The position numbers and the translations under genes were made by a program. From positions 79,518 through 143,517 of the forward strand of contig NZ_JALKCV010000014.1 in the NCBI RefSeq assembly GCF_023634065.1: a DNA stretch of 64,000 nucleotides. Direction: 5' to 3'. Within the stretch, counting starts at the first letter, position 1, and each line of letters starts with the position of its first letter. Shown here in pieces: positions 48,229 to 58,706 of this stretch. Below the pieces are notes generated by a model. The model did no database searches. It was not told the DNA's origin and saw only the letters and a list, made by a program, of their open reading frames with translations. Source of the stretch: Microbulbifer litoralis (GTDB lineage Bacteria; Pseudomonadota; Gammaproteobacteria; Pseudomonadales; Cellvibrionaceae).

Positions 48229-49602
48229 TCAGCCCTCAACAATCCGGTAGCAGGGGGTGTAAGTCTTGCCGGGCAGTTTCATCCTGTTTTGCTTGACGAA
48301 GGAATCCAGCAGGGTGTCCATGCTGTGCATCAGGTCCGGGTCGCCGCGCAGTTCGTAGGGGCCGTTCTTCTCCACATTGCGGATACCCTGGTCTTTCACG
48401 TTGCCGGAGACGATCCCGGAAAAGGCGCGGCGCAGGTTGGCGGCGAGCAGGTAGGGTTCCTGGTTGGTGTGCAGTTCCAGGTCGCGCATCTTCTCGTGGG
48501 TGGGTTCAAACGGGCGCTGGAATTCCGTGGAGATTTTCAATTGCCAGTTGAAGTAGTAGGCATCGCCGGATTCCTTGCGGTGTTGCCGGACTTCCTGGAT
48601 GCCGGCCGCCATCTGCCGCGCCACCTCCGGCGGATCGTCGATGATGATCTGGTAGCGCGACCTGGCCGCCTCGCCCAGGGTGTTGGCAATAAACTGGTCG
48701 ATGCGGATGAAATAGTCCGCGGCGCTGGCCGGGCCGGTAAAAATCAGCGGGAAGGGCTGCTCCCTGTTTTCCTTGTGCAGCAATATGCCCAGCAGGTACA
48801 GGATCTCCTCGGCGGTCCCCGCGCCGCCGGGGAATACCACGATGCCGTGGCCGGTGCGCACGAACGCCTCCAGGCGTTTCTCGATATCCGGCATGATTAC
48901 GAGCTGGTTGACGATCGGGTTCGGCGCCTCTGCCGCGATGATGCCCGGCTCGGTAATGCCGACATACTGCCCGCCGCGGTCGCGCTGCTTGGCGTGTCCG
49001 ATGGTGGCGCCTTTCATGGGCCCCTTCATCGCCCCGGGACCGCAGCCGGTGCAGATGTCCAGGTGCCGCAGGGCCAGCGCATAACCCACCTGCTTGGTGT
49101 AATCGTATTCCTCCCGCGAAATCGAGTGGCCGCCCCAGCACACCACCAGCCGCGGTGAGCGGATGCGGTCGAAGGTGTCGGCATTGCGCAGGATATGGAA
49201 CACGGCATCGGTCACGCCCTGGGCGGAAACCAGGTCGTAGCGCGGATCGCCGGTGATTTCGCTGTTCACATAGATAATGTCCCGCAGCACCGCAAACAGG
49301 TGCTCGGCGATACCGCGGATCATCTTGCCGTCGACAAAAGCGCTGGCGGGGGCGTTGCTTACCTTGAGCTTGATACCGCGCTCCGTCGGCACCACCGAAA
49401 TATCAAAATCCGCATATTTCTCCAGCAACTCCTTGCCGTCGTCCATATAGTTGCCGCAGTTGAGTACCGCCAGGGAGCAGTTGCGGAAAAGCTGGTGCTG
49501 GGGACCGCGGCTATCGTCGGTGAGCTTGTGGATTTCGTATTTGGACAGAATGTCGAACTGCCCGGTTGGCGATACTTCCGCATCGACGACATCGGTGGAC
49601 AT
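48229..49602 (-). CDS. ppnN: Nucleotide 5'-monophosphate nucleosidase PpnN (YgdH, LOG family)
   Basis: The 457-residue protein matches PpnN in length and pattern. The LOG motif PGGAGTAEEILYLLGILL and the upstream GCGPGAMKGPMKGATIGHAKQ form the nucleotide site. N- and C-terminal extensions around the core distinguish PpnN from short cytokinin-activating LOG proteins. In E. coli it cleaves nucleotide monophosphates to base and ribose-5-phosphate and responds to (p)ppGpp. It is convergent with the fic gene, with 25 bases between the stops. Confidence 0.95.
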   Translation of the reverse strand: MSTDVVDAEVSPTGQFDILSKYEIHKLTDDSRGPQHQLFRNCSLAVLNCGNYMDDGKELLEKYADFDISVVPTERGIKLKVSNAPASAFVDGKMIRGIAEHLFAVLRDIIYVNSEITGDPRYDLVSAQGVTDAVFHILRNADTFDRIRSPRLVVCWGGHSISREEYDYTKQVGYALALRHLDICTGCGPGAMKGPMKGATIGHAKQRDRGGQYVGITEPGIIAAEAPNPIVNQLVIMPDIEKRLEAFVRTGHGIVVFPGGAGTAEEILYLLGILLHKENREQPFPLIFTGPASAADYFIRIDQFIANTLGEAARSRYQIIIDDPPEVARQMAAGIQEVRQHRKESGDAYYFNWQLKISTEFQRPFEPTHEKMRDLELHTNQEPYLLAANLRRAFSGIVSGNVKDQGIRNVEKNGPYELRGDPDLMHSMDTLLDSFVKQNRMKLPGKTYTPCYRIVEG

Positions 49603-49796
49603 AGGTTACTTCCCCTGACTGAGTGGTTTTACAGTATAAGAAAAGGTCGGTGATGGCCAGGCCGTTTCTGTCGCCGGAGTGACCGTATTATCCGGCTGGA
49701 ACGGTGGATGAAAGAAGGCGTGGTATGACGATACTGTGAGGGCGTGGTTTGCCTGGTTGGAAGGGGCGTGTGGACACGGGCGGCGCAATCGAATAA

Positions 49797-49822
49797 GCGC
49801 TTCCCGCAAACGCGGGAAGCGC
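49797..49822. terminator. Strong hairpin after the TonB receptor gene
   Basis: GCGCTTCCCGC (49797-49807) and GCGGGAAGCGC (49812-49822) are perfect 11-base arms with a four-base loop. On the minus strand a weak TTATT follows. It lies 21 bases after the receptor's stop and probably ends that transcript. Confidence 0.7.
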
Positions 49823-49842
49823 GACAATCCCCGATCCCTGTA

Positions 49843-51939
49843 TCAGAGCCGCACGTTAACCGTGAACTCCACACTGCGCTGTGCGCCCATCCAGCAGCGG
49901 CTGACTCCGGCACAGGCGCCGATATAGCGTTTGTCCGTCAGGTTGCTGGCGCTGAGGCCCAGTTCGTAGCGCTCGCTGAGTGTGTAGGACATCACCAGGT
50001 CGACCAGCGTGTAGGAGGGCACCTGGTCGCTGTTGGCCTTATCCACCGGGCTGTTGCCCACATAGCGCACGCCGCCGCCGAACATCAGGGCATCGGTCAG
50101 GTTGTAGTTGGCCCAGACCGAGGCCTGCTCGTCCGCGACCCATTCGGGGGTTTTGCCTTCGAGGCTCGGGTCGAGGGCATTTTCCGTGATCTCGACATCC
50201 TGGTAGTTGTAGTTGGTGGTCAGCGCCAGGTCGGGTATCGGGGACCAGGTGGCGGCCAGCTCTATCCCGCGTGAAGTCACTTCGCCGTTCTGTGTGTACT
50301 GGAAAAAGTCTGCGGTGTTGACCACCACGTTCTGCTTGCGCAGGTCGAAGGCCGCGGCGGTCAGTTCCAGGTCGCTGGCCGGCGCGCTGTATTTCAGGCC
50401 CGCTTCCCACTGTTTTGCGGTGGTGGGTTCGAAGGCCTCGCCGGTGAGGGAGTCGATGCCGGAGGTGGGCTCGAAGGACTCCGAGTAGCTGGCATAGGGG
50501 GACAGGCCGGAGTCGAAGCTGTAGATGGCGGCCGCCCGGGAGCTGAACTGGTCCTGGTCGATTTCCGTAACGCCGGTTTCGTAGGTTGTATTGGCGACAT
50601 CCTCGCTCTGGTAGTCATCCCAGCGGGTGCCGAGTATTACCACCAGCTTGCCCCAGTGGATTTCGTCCTGCAGGTACAGGCCCAGCTGTTCCTGCTGGAT
50701 TTTGTGTTGCTCGGTGTAGTAGTCCACCGGCAGGGTGTCGGGGTCGAACTGGTTGTAATCCGGGGCGCCCAGGTCGATGGTCGGGGTGTCGATGCCGAAA
50801 GTGTCGCCGTAGCCGATGGTGGAGTCCAGGTCCTGGTAGTCCAGCCCCAGCAGCAGCCGGTGTTCGGCACCGCCGGCGTTCAGGTCGATGGCCAACTGGT
50901 TGTCCATCGCCAGCCCCTCCTGCGCCTCGTCGGTGTAGTAGGCGTTGCGCGCGTAGGTGCGGCCGTCTTCCGCCAGACCGGCACTGTAGGTATTGCGCTG
51001 CAGGGCACTGGCGTCGGTATAGCGCAGGTTCTGCAGGAAAGTCACCGAATCGGAGAAAGCGTGGCTGAATTTGTAGCCCAGCAGCGTGAACTCGCGGGAA
51101 TAGCTGTTCCAGTTTTCGTCCCCCGCGTAGGCGTCGCTGTCCAGTTTGCCGTAGGGGGCCGCGTACAGGGTACCGATGGCCGGCAGGGTAGTGGACGGGA
51201 TCGCCTTCGGGTCGTCCTGGTAATAGGCGTTCAGGTTCAGGCTGGTGCGGTCGCCAATCTGCCAGGTCACCGACGGCGCGATGGTGCGGCGCTCCTCTTC
51301 GGTGGTTTCCTGCTGGGCGTCGCGGCTGCGGCCGAGGGCGATCAGGCGGTAGTCCACGTTCTCGGTCAGGGCGCCGGTGGTGTCGACCCCCAGCTCTGCG
51401 AGACTGTTGGTGCCCGCCCGCATCCGGATGCGGGTGCTCTGTTCGGACTGGGGCTGCTTGGCGGTCTGGTTGACCATGCCGCCGGGAGGGGCGGAACCGT
51501 AGAGCACGGAAGTCGGGCCTTTCAGCACTTCGACACTTTCGGTGGCAAAGGCGTCTACTTGCGGCATCAGGTTCCAGAGCTGGTTGTACTGCAGCGGCAG
51601 GCCGTCGTAGTAGTTGTTGTAGCTGTCGAAGCCGCGGATGTTGTACTGGTCGAAGATGGTGGCGGTGGCGCGGCTCTCGGGCGTGATGCCCGGCACATAG
51701 CGCAGCGCCTCGTTGATGGTGTCGGCCTGGCGCAGTTCCAGCAGTTCGTTGTCGTAGATCTCGAAGCTCATGGGCGCTTCCATCGGCGACAGGTCGGACT
51801 TGGTGCCGGTGGTGCGGTAAACGGAGCCGTAGACTTTTACCTCTTCGAGATCATCGCTGCCATCCGCCTGTGCCAGCCCGCCGGTGGAGAGAGAGCAGAT
51901 GGCCAATGACAGTATCGAGAGGCTGAAGGGGTGTTTCAT
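49843..51939 (-). CDS. TonB-dependent siderophore receptor
   Basis: The ATG at 51939 with an AAGGACA site gives 698 residues with a signal peptide (SLSILSLAICSLSTGGLAQA). The plug domain contains APMSFEIYDNELLELRQADT, YNIRGFDSYNNYYDGLPLQY and VEVLKGPTSVLYGSAPPGGMVN. The rest is the 22-strand barrel ending in GAQRSVEFTVNVRL. The form is of the hydroxamate/ferrichrome receptor type (FhuA/FpvA class). A Fur-like box is found upstream. No siderophore synthesis or ABC genes are nearby, so it may take up siderophores of other species. Confidence 0.95.
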   Translation of the reverse strand: MKHPFSLSILSLAICSLSTGGLAQADGSDDLEEVKVYGSVYRTTGTKSDLSPMEAPMSFEIYDNELLELRQADTINEALRYVPGITPESRATATIFDQYNIRGFDSYNNYYDGLPLQYNQLWNLMPQVDAFATESVEVLKGPTSVLYGSAPPGGMVNQTAKQPQSEQSTRIRMRAGTNSLAELGVDTTGALTENVDYRLIALGRSRDAQQETTEEERRTIAPSVTWQIGDRTSLNLNAYYQDDPKAIPSTTLPAIGTLYAAPYGKLDSDAYAGDENWNSYSREFTLLGYKFSHAFSDSVTFLQNLRYTDASALQRNTYSAGLAEDGRTYARNAYYTDEAQEGLAMDNQLAIDLNAGGAEHRLLLGLDYQDLDSTIGYGDTFGIDTPTIDLGAPDYNQFDPDTLPVDYYTEQHKIQQEQLGLYLQDEIHWGKLVVILGTRWDDYQSEDVANTTYETGVTEIDQDQFSSRAAAIYSFDSGLSPYASYSESFEPTSGIDSLTGEAFEPTTAKQWEAGLKYSAPASDLELTAAAFDLRKQNVVVNTADFFQYTQNGEVTSRGIELAATWSPIPDLALTTNYNYQDVEITENALDPSLEGKTPEWVADEQASVWANYNLTDALMFGGGVRYVGNSPVDKANSDQVPSYTLVDLVMSYTLSERYELGLSASNLTDKRYIGACAGVSRCWMGAQRSVEFTVNVRL

Positions 51940-51973
51940 GGCTTGTCCTTCGCTTATTAAAATTAAAGCGTAA

Positions 51974-51988
51974 TGATAATATTTTTCA
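51974..51988 (-). promoter_or_regulatory. Fur-like box upstream of the siderophore receptor
   Basis: TGATAATATTTTTCA matches the 7-1-7 Fur inverted repeat TGATAAT-N-ATTATCA at 12 of 14 arm positions. It is 35 bases upstream of the receptor ATG on the minus strand, over the likely -10. Iron-bound Fur would repress the gene. Confidence 0.75.
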
Positions 51989-52190
51989 TTTGCGTAAATC
52001 AATGTGAAATCAGTGAAGAGAGGGTGGGGTTGGAGGGTGGGGTTGATTGATAGCGAGAGGCTTTTGGCGCAGGTGCGCGGGGCGATGCCGATTGGTCCCG
52101 TGTGTTCGCATGAGTGCCCATCCACACAGGAATAATCGGTGATAGAGTTCTCTTTCAGGTCGATGATTCTATAACCGGGGAAACAGGCAG

Positions 52191-52709
52191 ATGAGCGAAA
52201 GGGCGGAGATAGCGCAATTGGCGGGGGAGCTCGGTGAGGAATTGCACCAGCGCAGCTGGCACGCCACCGCGGCCGAATCCTGCACCGGCGGCGCCATCGC
52301 CGCGGCGATCACGTCCATTGCCGGTGCGTCCGACTGGTTCGAGGGCTCGCTGGTCAGCTACGCCAATCGCATCAAGCGGGATCTGCTCAACGTGGCGCAG
52401 GAGGATCTGGAAGCCCAGGGCGCGGTCAGCGAGCCGGTGGCGCGGCAGATGGCCTGTGGGGTGCTGGCGATGATGGATGCCAATGTGGCGGTGGCGGTCA
52501 GCGGGATCGCGGGCCCCGACGGCGGTAGCGAGGAGAAGCCGGTGGGCACCGTGTGGATCGCCTGGGCCCACGCCGAGGGACAGGAGCCAATGGATATCGA
52601 TGCCCGCTGTTTCCATTTCAATGGCGACCGGGCGTCGATCCAGGCGCAGGCGGTGGCCGAGGCGCTGCGGGGCATGTTGGCGTTGGTGAAGGCGCATCCG
52701 GTAACCTGA
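52191..52709 (+). CDS. pncC: Nicotinamide-nucleotide amidohydrolase (PncC, CinA C-terminal domain)
   Basis: The 172-residue stand-alone CinA C-terminal domain has the signature ATAAESCTGGAIAAAITSIAG with the catalytic Ser, and AVSGIAGPDGGSEEKPVGTVWIAW. It deamidates nicotinamide mononucleotide to recycle the product of DNA ligase and other NAD users. Standing directly upstream of recA is the usual gammaproteobacterial context. No N-terminal molybdopterin-like CinA domain is present. Confidence 0.95.
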   Translation: MSERAEIAQLAGELGEELHQRSWHATAAESCTGGAIAAAITSIAGASDWFEGSLVSYANRIKRDLLNVAQEDLEAQGAVSEPVARQMACGVLAMMDANVAVAVSGIAGPDGGSEEKPVGTVWIAWAHAEGQEPMDIDARCFHFNGDRASIQAQAVAEALRGMLALVKAHPVT

Positions 52710-52728
52710 CGGCGCCCGGACCGGGTTT

Positions 52729-52775
52729 GTAGCCCGCATGGAGCGCAGCGGAATCCGGGAGCCCGCAATGCGGGC
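52729..52775. repeat. Interspersed repeat, family B, with attached small hairpin
   Basis: The sequence starting GTAGCCCGCATGGAGCGCAG (52729-52760) is a relative of 19040-19070. GCCCG (52761-52765) and CGGGC (52771-52775) directly after it form a small stem. It separates pncC from the recA promoter. Confidence 0.7.
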
Positions 52776-52789
52776 CCTCCGCAAAATCA

Positions 52790-52805
52790 CTGGTTGCTTA
52801 TACAG
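52790..52805 (+). promoter_or_regulatory. LexA (SOS) box upstream of recA
   Basis: CTGGTTGCTTATACAG is a CTG-N10-CAG LexA site lying 56 bases before the recA ATG. It contains TTGCTT, a possible -35. It is flanked by A/T as in the taCTG...CAGta consensus. LexA would repress recA-recX until DNA damage. Confidence 0.88.
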
Positions 52806-52861
52806 TAATCCTTCGTTAAGCTTGCCCCCAATTCACACCACTCAAACACACGGGAAGGGTC

Positions 52862-53896
52862 ATGGATTCCAACAAAGACAAGGCACTGCAGGCGGCGCTG
52901 TCTCAGATCGAGCGCCAGTTCGGCAAGGGTACCGTTATGCGCATGGGGGACAAGGAGCGCGAGCGGATTCCCGCCATCTCCACCGGCTCCCTGGGCCTGG
53001 ATGTGGCCCTCGGCATCGGCGGCCTGCCCCGCGGCCGTATCGTCGAGATCTACGGTCCGGAATCCTCCGGTAAAACCACCCTGACCCTGCAGGTCATTGC
53101 CGAAGCCCAGCGCAAGGGCGGCACCTGCGCCTTCGTCGACGCCGAGCACGCGCTGGACCCGATCTACGCCGAGAAACTGGGCGTGAACGTGGACGAGCTG
53201 ATCGTGTCCCAGCCGGATACCGGCGAGCAGGCGCTGGAAGTGGCCGACATGCTGGTGCGCTCCGGCGCCGTGGACGTGCTGATTGTCGACTCGGTGGCGG
53301 CCCTGACCCCGCGCGCCGAGATCGAGGGGGAGATGGGCGATTCCCACGTAGGCCTGCAGGCGCGCCTGATGTCCCAGGCACTGCGCAAGCTGACCGGCAA
53401 TATCAAGAACACCAACACCCTGTGTGTGTTCATTAACCAGATCCGCATGAAGATCGGTGTGATGTTCGGCTCCCCGGAAACCACCACCGGCGGTAACGCG
53501 CTCAAGTTCTACTCCTCCGTACGCCTGGATATCCGCCGCATCGGTTCGGTGAAAGAGGGCGACGAGGTCGTGGGCAACGAGACCCGCGTGAAAGTCGTCA
53601 AGAACAAGGTGGCGCCGCCGTTCAAGCAGACCGAGTTCCAGATCATGTACGGCCAGGGCATCAACCTGCTGGGCGAGATCGTCGACTACGGCGTCAAGCT
53701 GGGCCTGGTGGACAAGGCCGGTGCCTGGTACAGCTACAAGGGCGATAAGATCGGCCAGGGCAAGGCCAATGCGGTCAAGTTCCTGAAGGAAAACGCGGGG
53801 ATCCGCGACGAGATCGAGGGTGCACTGCGCGCGCAGTTGCTGGGCGACCTGGTGCCGGCCAAGCCGGAAGAAGCCGTGGAAGCCCCCGAAGAGTAA
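52862..53896 (+). CDS. recA: Recombinase RecA
   Basis: The 344-residue protein is a textbook RecA: Walker [14 protein letters not shown] at about residues 65-77, Walker [15 protein letters not shown], the L1/L2 loops ([20 protein letters not shown] and [25 protein letters not shown]) and an acidic C-terminal tail ([11 protein letters not shown]). It drives strand exchange and LexA self-cleavage. recX starts two bases after its stop. Confidence 0.99.
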   Translation: MDSNKDKALQAALSQIERQFGKGTVMRMGDKERERIPAISTGSLGLDVALGIGGLPRGRIVEIYGPESSGKTTLTLQVIAEAQRKGGTCAFVDAEHALDPIYAEKLGVNVDELIVSQPDTGEQALEVADMLVRSGAVDVLIVDSVAALTPRAEIEGEMGDSHVGLQARLMSQALRKLTGNIKNTNTLCVFINQIRMKIGVMFGSPETTTGGNALKFYSSVRLDIRRIGSVKEGDEVVGNETRVKVVKNKVAPPFKQTEFQIMYGQGINLLGEIVDYGVKLGLVDKAGAWYSYKGDKIGQGKANAVKFLKENAGIRDEIEGALRAQLLGDLVPAKPEEAVEAPEE

Positions 53897-53898
53897 CG

Positions 53899-54396
53899 GT
53901 GTTTTCAGCCGGACCCGACAAGGCTCAGGCGCTGTTCGGCGCGGCGCTCGAGCTGCTCACCCGCCGCGAGCACTCCCGCAAAGAGCTGCGGGACAAGCTC
54001 ACCGGCAAATTCCCCGACGCCGACTTCGATGCGCTGTTCGAGCGTCTCGATGAACTCAACTACCAGTCCGATCGCCGTTTTGCCGAGGTCTTTGCCCGTT
54101 CCCGGGTGCAGCGCGGCCAGGGGCCGCTGCGCATCCGCCGCGACCTGCAGCAGCGGGGTGTGGAAAACAGCCTGGTCGAGAGCGCGCTGGAACAGGCGGA
54201 AGCCGACTGGTTCAGCCTCGCCGCCGAACAGCTGCAGCGCAAATTCCGTTCCCCGGTCAGTTCCGCCCTGCCGCGGGACCGGCAGCTCAAGGAGCGCGCC
54301 CGCCGGCAGCGCTATCTCGCCTACCGCGGATTTCCCGCCGATGCCATTCACTGGGCGCTGGACGCGGCAGAATCCGACTTATACTCTGACCGGTAG
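53899..54396 (+). CDS. recX: RecA regulator RecX
   Basis: The GTG at 53899 gives 165 residues made of helical three-helix repeats: LLTRREHSRKELRDKLTGKF, LNYQSDRRFAEVFARSRVQRGQGPLRIRRDL and YLAYRGFPADAIHWAL. RecX binds along the RecA filament and limits its activity. The two-base distance to recA means that it is made by read-through of the same message. Confidence 0.95.
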   Translation: MFSAGPDKAQALFGAALELLTRREHSRKELRDKLTGKFPDADFDALFERLDELNYQSDRRFAEVFARSRVQRGQGPLRIRRDLQQRGVENSLVESALEQAEADWFSLAAEQLQRKFRSPVSSALPRDRQLKERARRQRYLAYRGFPADAIHWALDAAESDLYSDR

Positions 54397-54465
54397 GGGC
54401 CGCGGAGCTCCGGCTCCGTCAGCAGTGGCGCCCCGCGCAATAGAGTATAAGAACAGGAATCCCCG

Positions 54466-55944
<1,479 letters not shown>

Positions 55945-56005
55945 CCGGACGGTTCGTGTTTGTTCGACCTATCCTCAAATCATGGACCGATCGGAGGAGG
56001 GCTGT

Positions 56006-57037
56006 ATGAGCGTTGTCGACGAATTGCAGGCGACCATTGCCGATATGGTGGATGGCCGCCGCGGCATTCTGGCGGCCGATGAGAGTACCGGCACCATCGC
56101 CAAGCGTTTCGAGGCCGTCGGTGTCGAGTCCACCGAGGAGAGCCACCGGGCCTATCGCTCGATGCTGCTGTCCACCGGCGGGCTCGGTGACTATGTGAGC
56201 GGCGTGATCCTGTTCGAGGAGACACTGGGGCAGACGGACGATACCGGTACGCCGATTCCGCAACTGGCGGCGGGCGCGAACATTGTTCCCGGTATCAAGG
56301 TCGACAAGGGCAAGGGCCCGCTGGCCGGTGCCCCCGGGGATATGATTACCTACGGCCTGGACGGTCTCGCCGAGCGCCTCGACGGTTATCGGGCGCAGGG
56401 GGCCCGATTTGCCAAGTGGCGCGAGGTCTACCCGGTCTCACCGGGCAACCCGACGCGCCTGGGGCTGACGGCCAACGCGGAGATGCTGGCCCGCTACGCG
56501 GCTGTGTGCCAGTCCCGGGGCGTGGTGCCGATCGTCGAGCCGGAGGTAATGATGGACGGCGACCACGATATCGAGCGGGATGCGGAGGTGAACGAATGCG
56601 TCTGGCACGAGGTGTTTCACGCGCTGCACCGGCACGGTGTCATCCTGGAGTTGATGCTGCTCAAGCCGAGCATGGTTACCCCCGGCAGTGAGTGCGTCTC
56701 GCGTTCGTCTGGAGGGGCCCCGCCGGAACAGGTGGCCGAGTACACCCTGCGCAGTCTGCGCCGCACGGTGCCGGCGGCGGTACCGAGTATCAATTTCCTG
56801 TCCGGCGGCCAGGGCCCGGAGGAGGCCACTGCCAACCTGAATGCGCTCAACCAGTTGTGGCACGCGCCCTGGCAGCTCAGCTTCTCCTACGGCCGCGCCC
56901 TGCAGGAACCGGCGCTGAAGGCCTGGGAGGGGCGGGCGGAAAATGCCGCCACGGCGCAGGCCGCATTGCTGAAACGCGCGCGGTTTAATCACCTTGCAAT
57001 GCGCGGTGAGTACAGTGAGGGGCTTGAGCGCGAGTAA
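56006..57037 (+). CDS. Class I fructose-bisphosphate aldolase
   Basis: The ATG at 56006, with a GGAGGAGG site upstream, gives 343 residues. This is the Schiff-base aldolase familiar from animals and plants: GILAADESTGTIAKRFEAVG, FAKWREVYPV with an active-site Lys, ILELMLLKPSMVTPG with the Schiff-base Lys and SINFLSGGQGPEEATANLNA. It splits fructose-1,6-bisphosphate in glycolysis or makes it in gluconeogenesis. Together with glpK just upstream it would let glycerol-derived triose feed gluconeogenesis. Confidence 0.95.
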   Translation: MSVVDELQATIADMVDGRRGILAADESTGTIAKRFEAVGVESTEESHRAYRSMLLSTGGLGDYVSGVILFEETLGQTDDTGTPIPQLAAGANIVPGIKVDKGKGPLAGAPGDMITYGLDGLAERLDGYRAQGARFAKWREVYPVSPGNPTRLGLTANAEMLARYAAVCQSRGVVPIVEPEVMMDGDHDIERDAEVNECVWHEVFHALHRHGVILELMLLKPSMVTPGSECVSRSSGGAPPEQVAEYTLRSLRRTVPAAVPSINFLSGGQGPEEATANLNALNQLWHAPWQLSFSYGRALQEPALKAWEGRAENAATAQAALLKRARFNHLAMRGEYSEGLERE

Positions 57038-57105
57038 CTGCCGGGATTCCGGTGCACCCCGCTAGTCGGGCAAACAATAAAAATAATGATGATGAGGAGA
57101 GAGAA

Positions 57106-57945
57106 ATGGAGTTTGTATCCCGCGGTAACCGTATCCACTACCGGCGCTGGTGGGTCGAGGGTGCGCTGGGCACGCTGGTGATCGCCCATGGCCTGGGGGA
57201 GCACAGTGGTCGCTATCGCAAGCTGGCGCAACATTTCAATCGGGCCGGTTTCAGTGTCTACGCGCTGGACCACTACGGTCACGGCCAGTCCGACGGGGGG
57301 CGCGGCCATATCGATGACTTCGCCCACTACAGCGACGACCTCCACCACTTCATCCGGCTGGTCAAGCGGGACAACCCCGGCAAATCGCTGCACCTGCTGG
57401 GGCACAGTATGGGCGGTGTGATCGCCTGTGGCTGCGCGGTGCGCTACGGCGGTATCGACAGCCTGGTGCTGTCGGCGCCCGGTTTTCACGGCTGCAGGGA
57501 GCCGGGCCGTTTCGAGCGCTGGTTGCTTCGACACCTGGCCCGTATGGCGCCGGGGCTGACCTTCCCCAATCGCATTGACCCCCGTTGGTTGAGCCGGGAT
57601 CCGGCGGTGGTTGAGGCCTATCGCGCCGACGATCTCGTGCACGGTCGGGTTTCAACCCGGTGGTTTACCTCTTTCCTGAGTGAACGCGAGTTCCTCCATG
57701 CCCGCCTCAGCCAGATCACCGAGCCCTGCCTGCTGTTGCTTCCGGAGGGGGACCGGCTGGTGGATAGCGCCGTCACGCGCCGCTGGTTCGACCGGATCGG
57801 CAGTGAGGCCAGGGTGCTGCACCAGTTCCCCGGTGCCTACCACGAGCTGTTCAACGAGGTGGATGAGGGGCCGCTTGCGCGGGATCTGGTACTGCAGCAT
57901 CTCAAGTCGCTGTTGCCCCTGCCCGAGGCGGCGGCTTCCGGCTGA
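57106..57945 (+). CDS. Alpha/beta hydrolase, monoacylglycerol lipase/lysophospholipase-like
   Basis: The ATG at 57106 follows a GAGGAGAG site and gives 279 residues. The nucleophile is in [16 protein letters not shown], the oxyanion part in [13 protein letters not shown], the typical family stretch in [20 protein letters not shown], the acid in [10 protein letters not shown] and the His in [14 protein letters not shown]. The pattern is that of the Hydrolase_4 (serine aminopeptidase S33-like) lipase group. A lipase next to glycerol kinase and aldolase suggests use of glycerides. No signal peptide is seen. Confidence 0.88.
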   Translation: MEFVSRGNRIHYRRWWVEGALGTLVIAHGLGEHSGRYRKLAQHFNRAGFSVYALDHYGHGQSDGGRGHIDDFAHYSDDLHHFIRLVKRDNPGKSLHLLGHSMGGVIACGCAVRYGGIDSLVLSAPGFHGCREPGRFERWLLRHLARMAPGLTFPNRIDPRWLSRDPAVVEAYRADDLVHGRVSTRWFTSFLSEREFLHARLSQITEPCLLLLPEGDRLVDSAVTRRWFDRIGSEARVLHQFPGAYHELFNEVDEGPLARDLVLQHLKSLLPLPEAAASG

Positions 57946-58058
57946 AACCTCCACCCATCGGCCCTTCCGTATGCCGTGAAATACCCGTCCAACCGTTGTA
58001 CTATACGCGGTCATTTTTGCCGCGGTCGCTGTTGATGCGCGGGTCCGGAGAGGGTGGA

Positions 58059-58244
58059 ATGGACAAGAAACTGCTGAGTCTGCTGGTGTGTCCGGTGAGC
58101 AAGGCGCCGCTCGAGTATCACGAGGAAGAACAGGAACTGGTGTGCAAGGCCAGTGGCCTGGCCTATCCGGTGCGCGACGGCATCCCGGTGATGCTGGAAT
58201 CCGAGGCGCGCCAGCTTACCGCCGAGGAAAAGCTGGAAAAGTGA
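58059..58244 (+). CDS. Trm112 family protein (YcaR-like)
   Basis: The ATG at 58059, with GGAGAGGG upstream, gives 61 residues, equal to E. coli YcaR. The motif ends [20 protein letters not shown], the family signature. The zinc cysteines are reduced: the usual CPxC reads CPVSK, while LVCKASG remains. In other bacteria it lies in lipid A or KDO gene sets. Here it sits three bases upstream of the HIT gene. Confidence 0.88.
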   Translation: MDKKLLSLLVCPVSKAPLEYHEEEQELVCKASGLAYPVRDGIPVMLESEARQLTAEEKLEK

Positions 58245-58247
58245 CCC

Positions 58248-58607
58248 ATGTCTGAGCCCAGCGTTTTCAGCCGTATCATTGCCGGGGAGATAGAGGCGCC
58301 GAAAGTCTACGAAGACGATCAGTGCATCGTCATCGAGGACCGCTCTCCCCAGGCGCCCACCCACCTGCTGATCATTCCGCGCAAGCCGCTGGTCAACCTG
58401 TCCGACGCCGATGTCGGGGACAAGCCGCTGCTCGGCCACCTGATGTGGGTGGCATCGGAGCTGGGGCGCCGGCTCGGCCTGGACGGTTACCGGCTGGTGG
58501 TGAACAACGGCCGCAGTGCGGGGCAGACAGTCTTTCACCTGCATATTCACCTGCTGGCGCAGAGAGAGATGCCGGAGCAGGGCCTGGCCGAACAGGGTGC
58601 CGCATAA
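58248..58607 (+). CDS. HIT family (HINT-like) nucleotide-binding protein
   Basis: The 119-residue protein starts SVFSRIIAGEIEAPKVYEDD and has the histidine triad in GQTVFHLHIHLLAQRE. HINT proteins hydrolyse aminoacyl-AMP and similar nucleotide amides. The length and the NNGRSAGQTVFHLHIH pattern fit the HinT group. The next gene is alaS, whose aminoacyl-AMP intermediate is a known class of HINT substrate, but the proximity may be chance. Confidence 0.93.
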   Translation: MSEPSVFSRIIAGEIEAPKVYEDDQCIVIEDRSPQAPTHLLIIPRKPLVNLSDADVGDKPLLGHLMWVASELGRRLGLDGYRLVVNNGRSAGQTVFHLHIHLLAQREMPEQGLAEQGAA

Positions 58608-58618
58608 GCCGGTTTTCC

Positions 58619-58655
58619 TGTAGGGGCCAGCGCCGGGCTCCGCCTGCAGGCGAAG
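58619..58655. repeat. Degenerate family C repeat ahead of alaS
   Basis: The segment starting GTAGGGGCCAGCG and ending GCCTGCAGGCGAAG keeps the outer ends of the 233-304 repeat. GCCTGCAGGC is an exact palindrome. The middle is too diverged for certainty. Confidence 0.4.
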
Positions 58656-58706
58656 CCCGAACCAATATAAATTTTGAATGTTGAAAACGAAGTGGAATTA
58701 CGCCGG

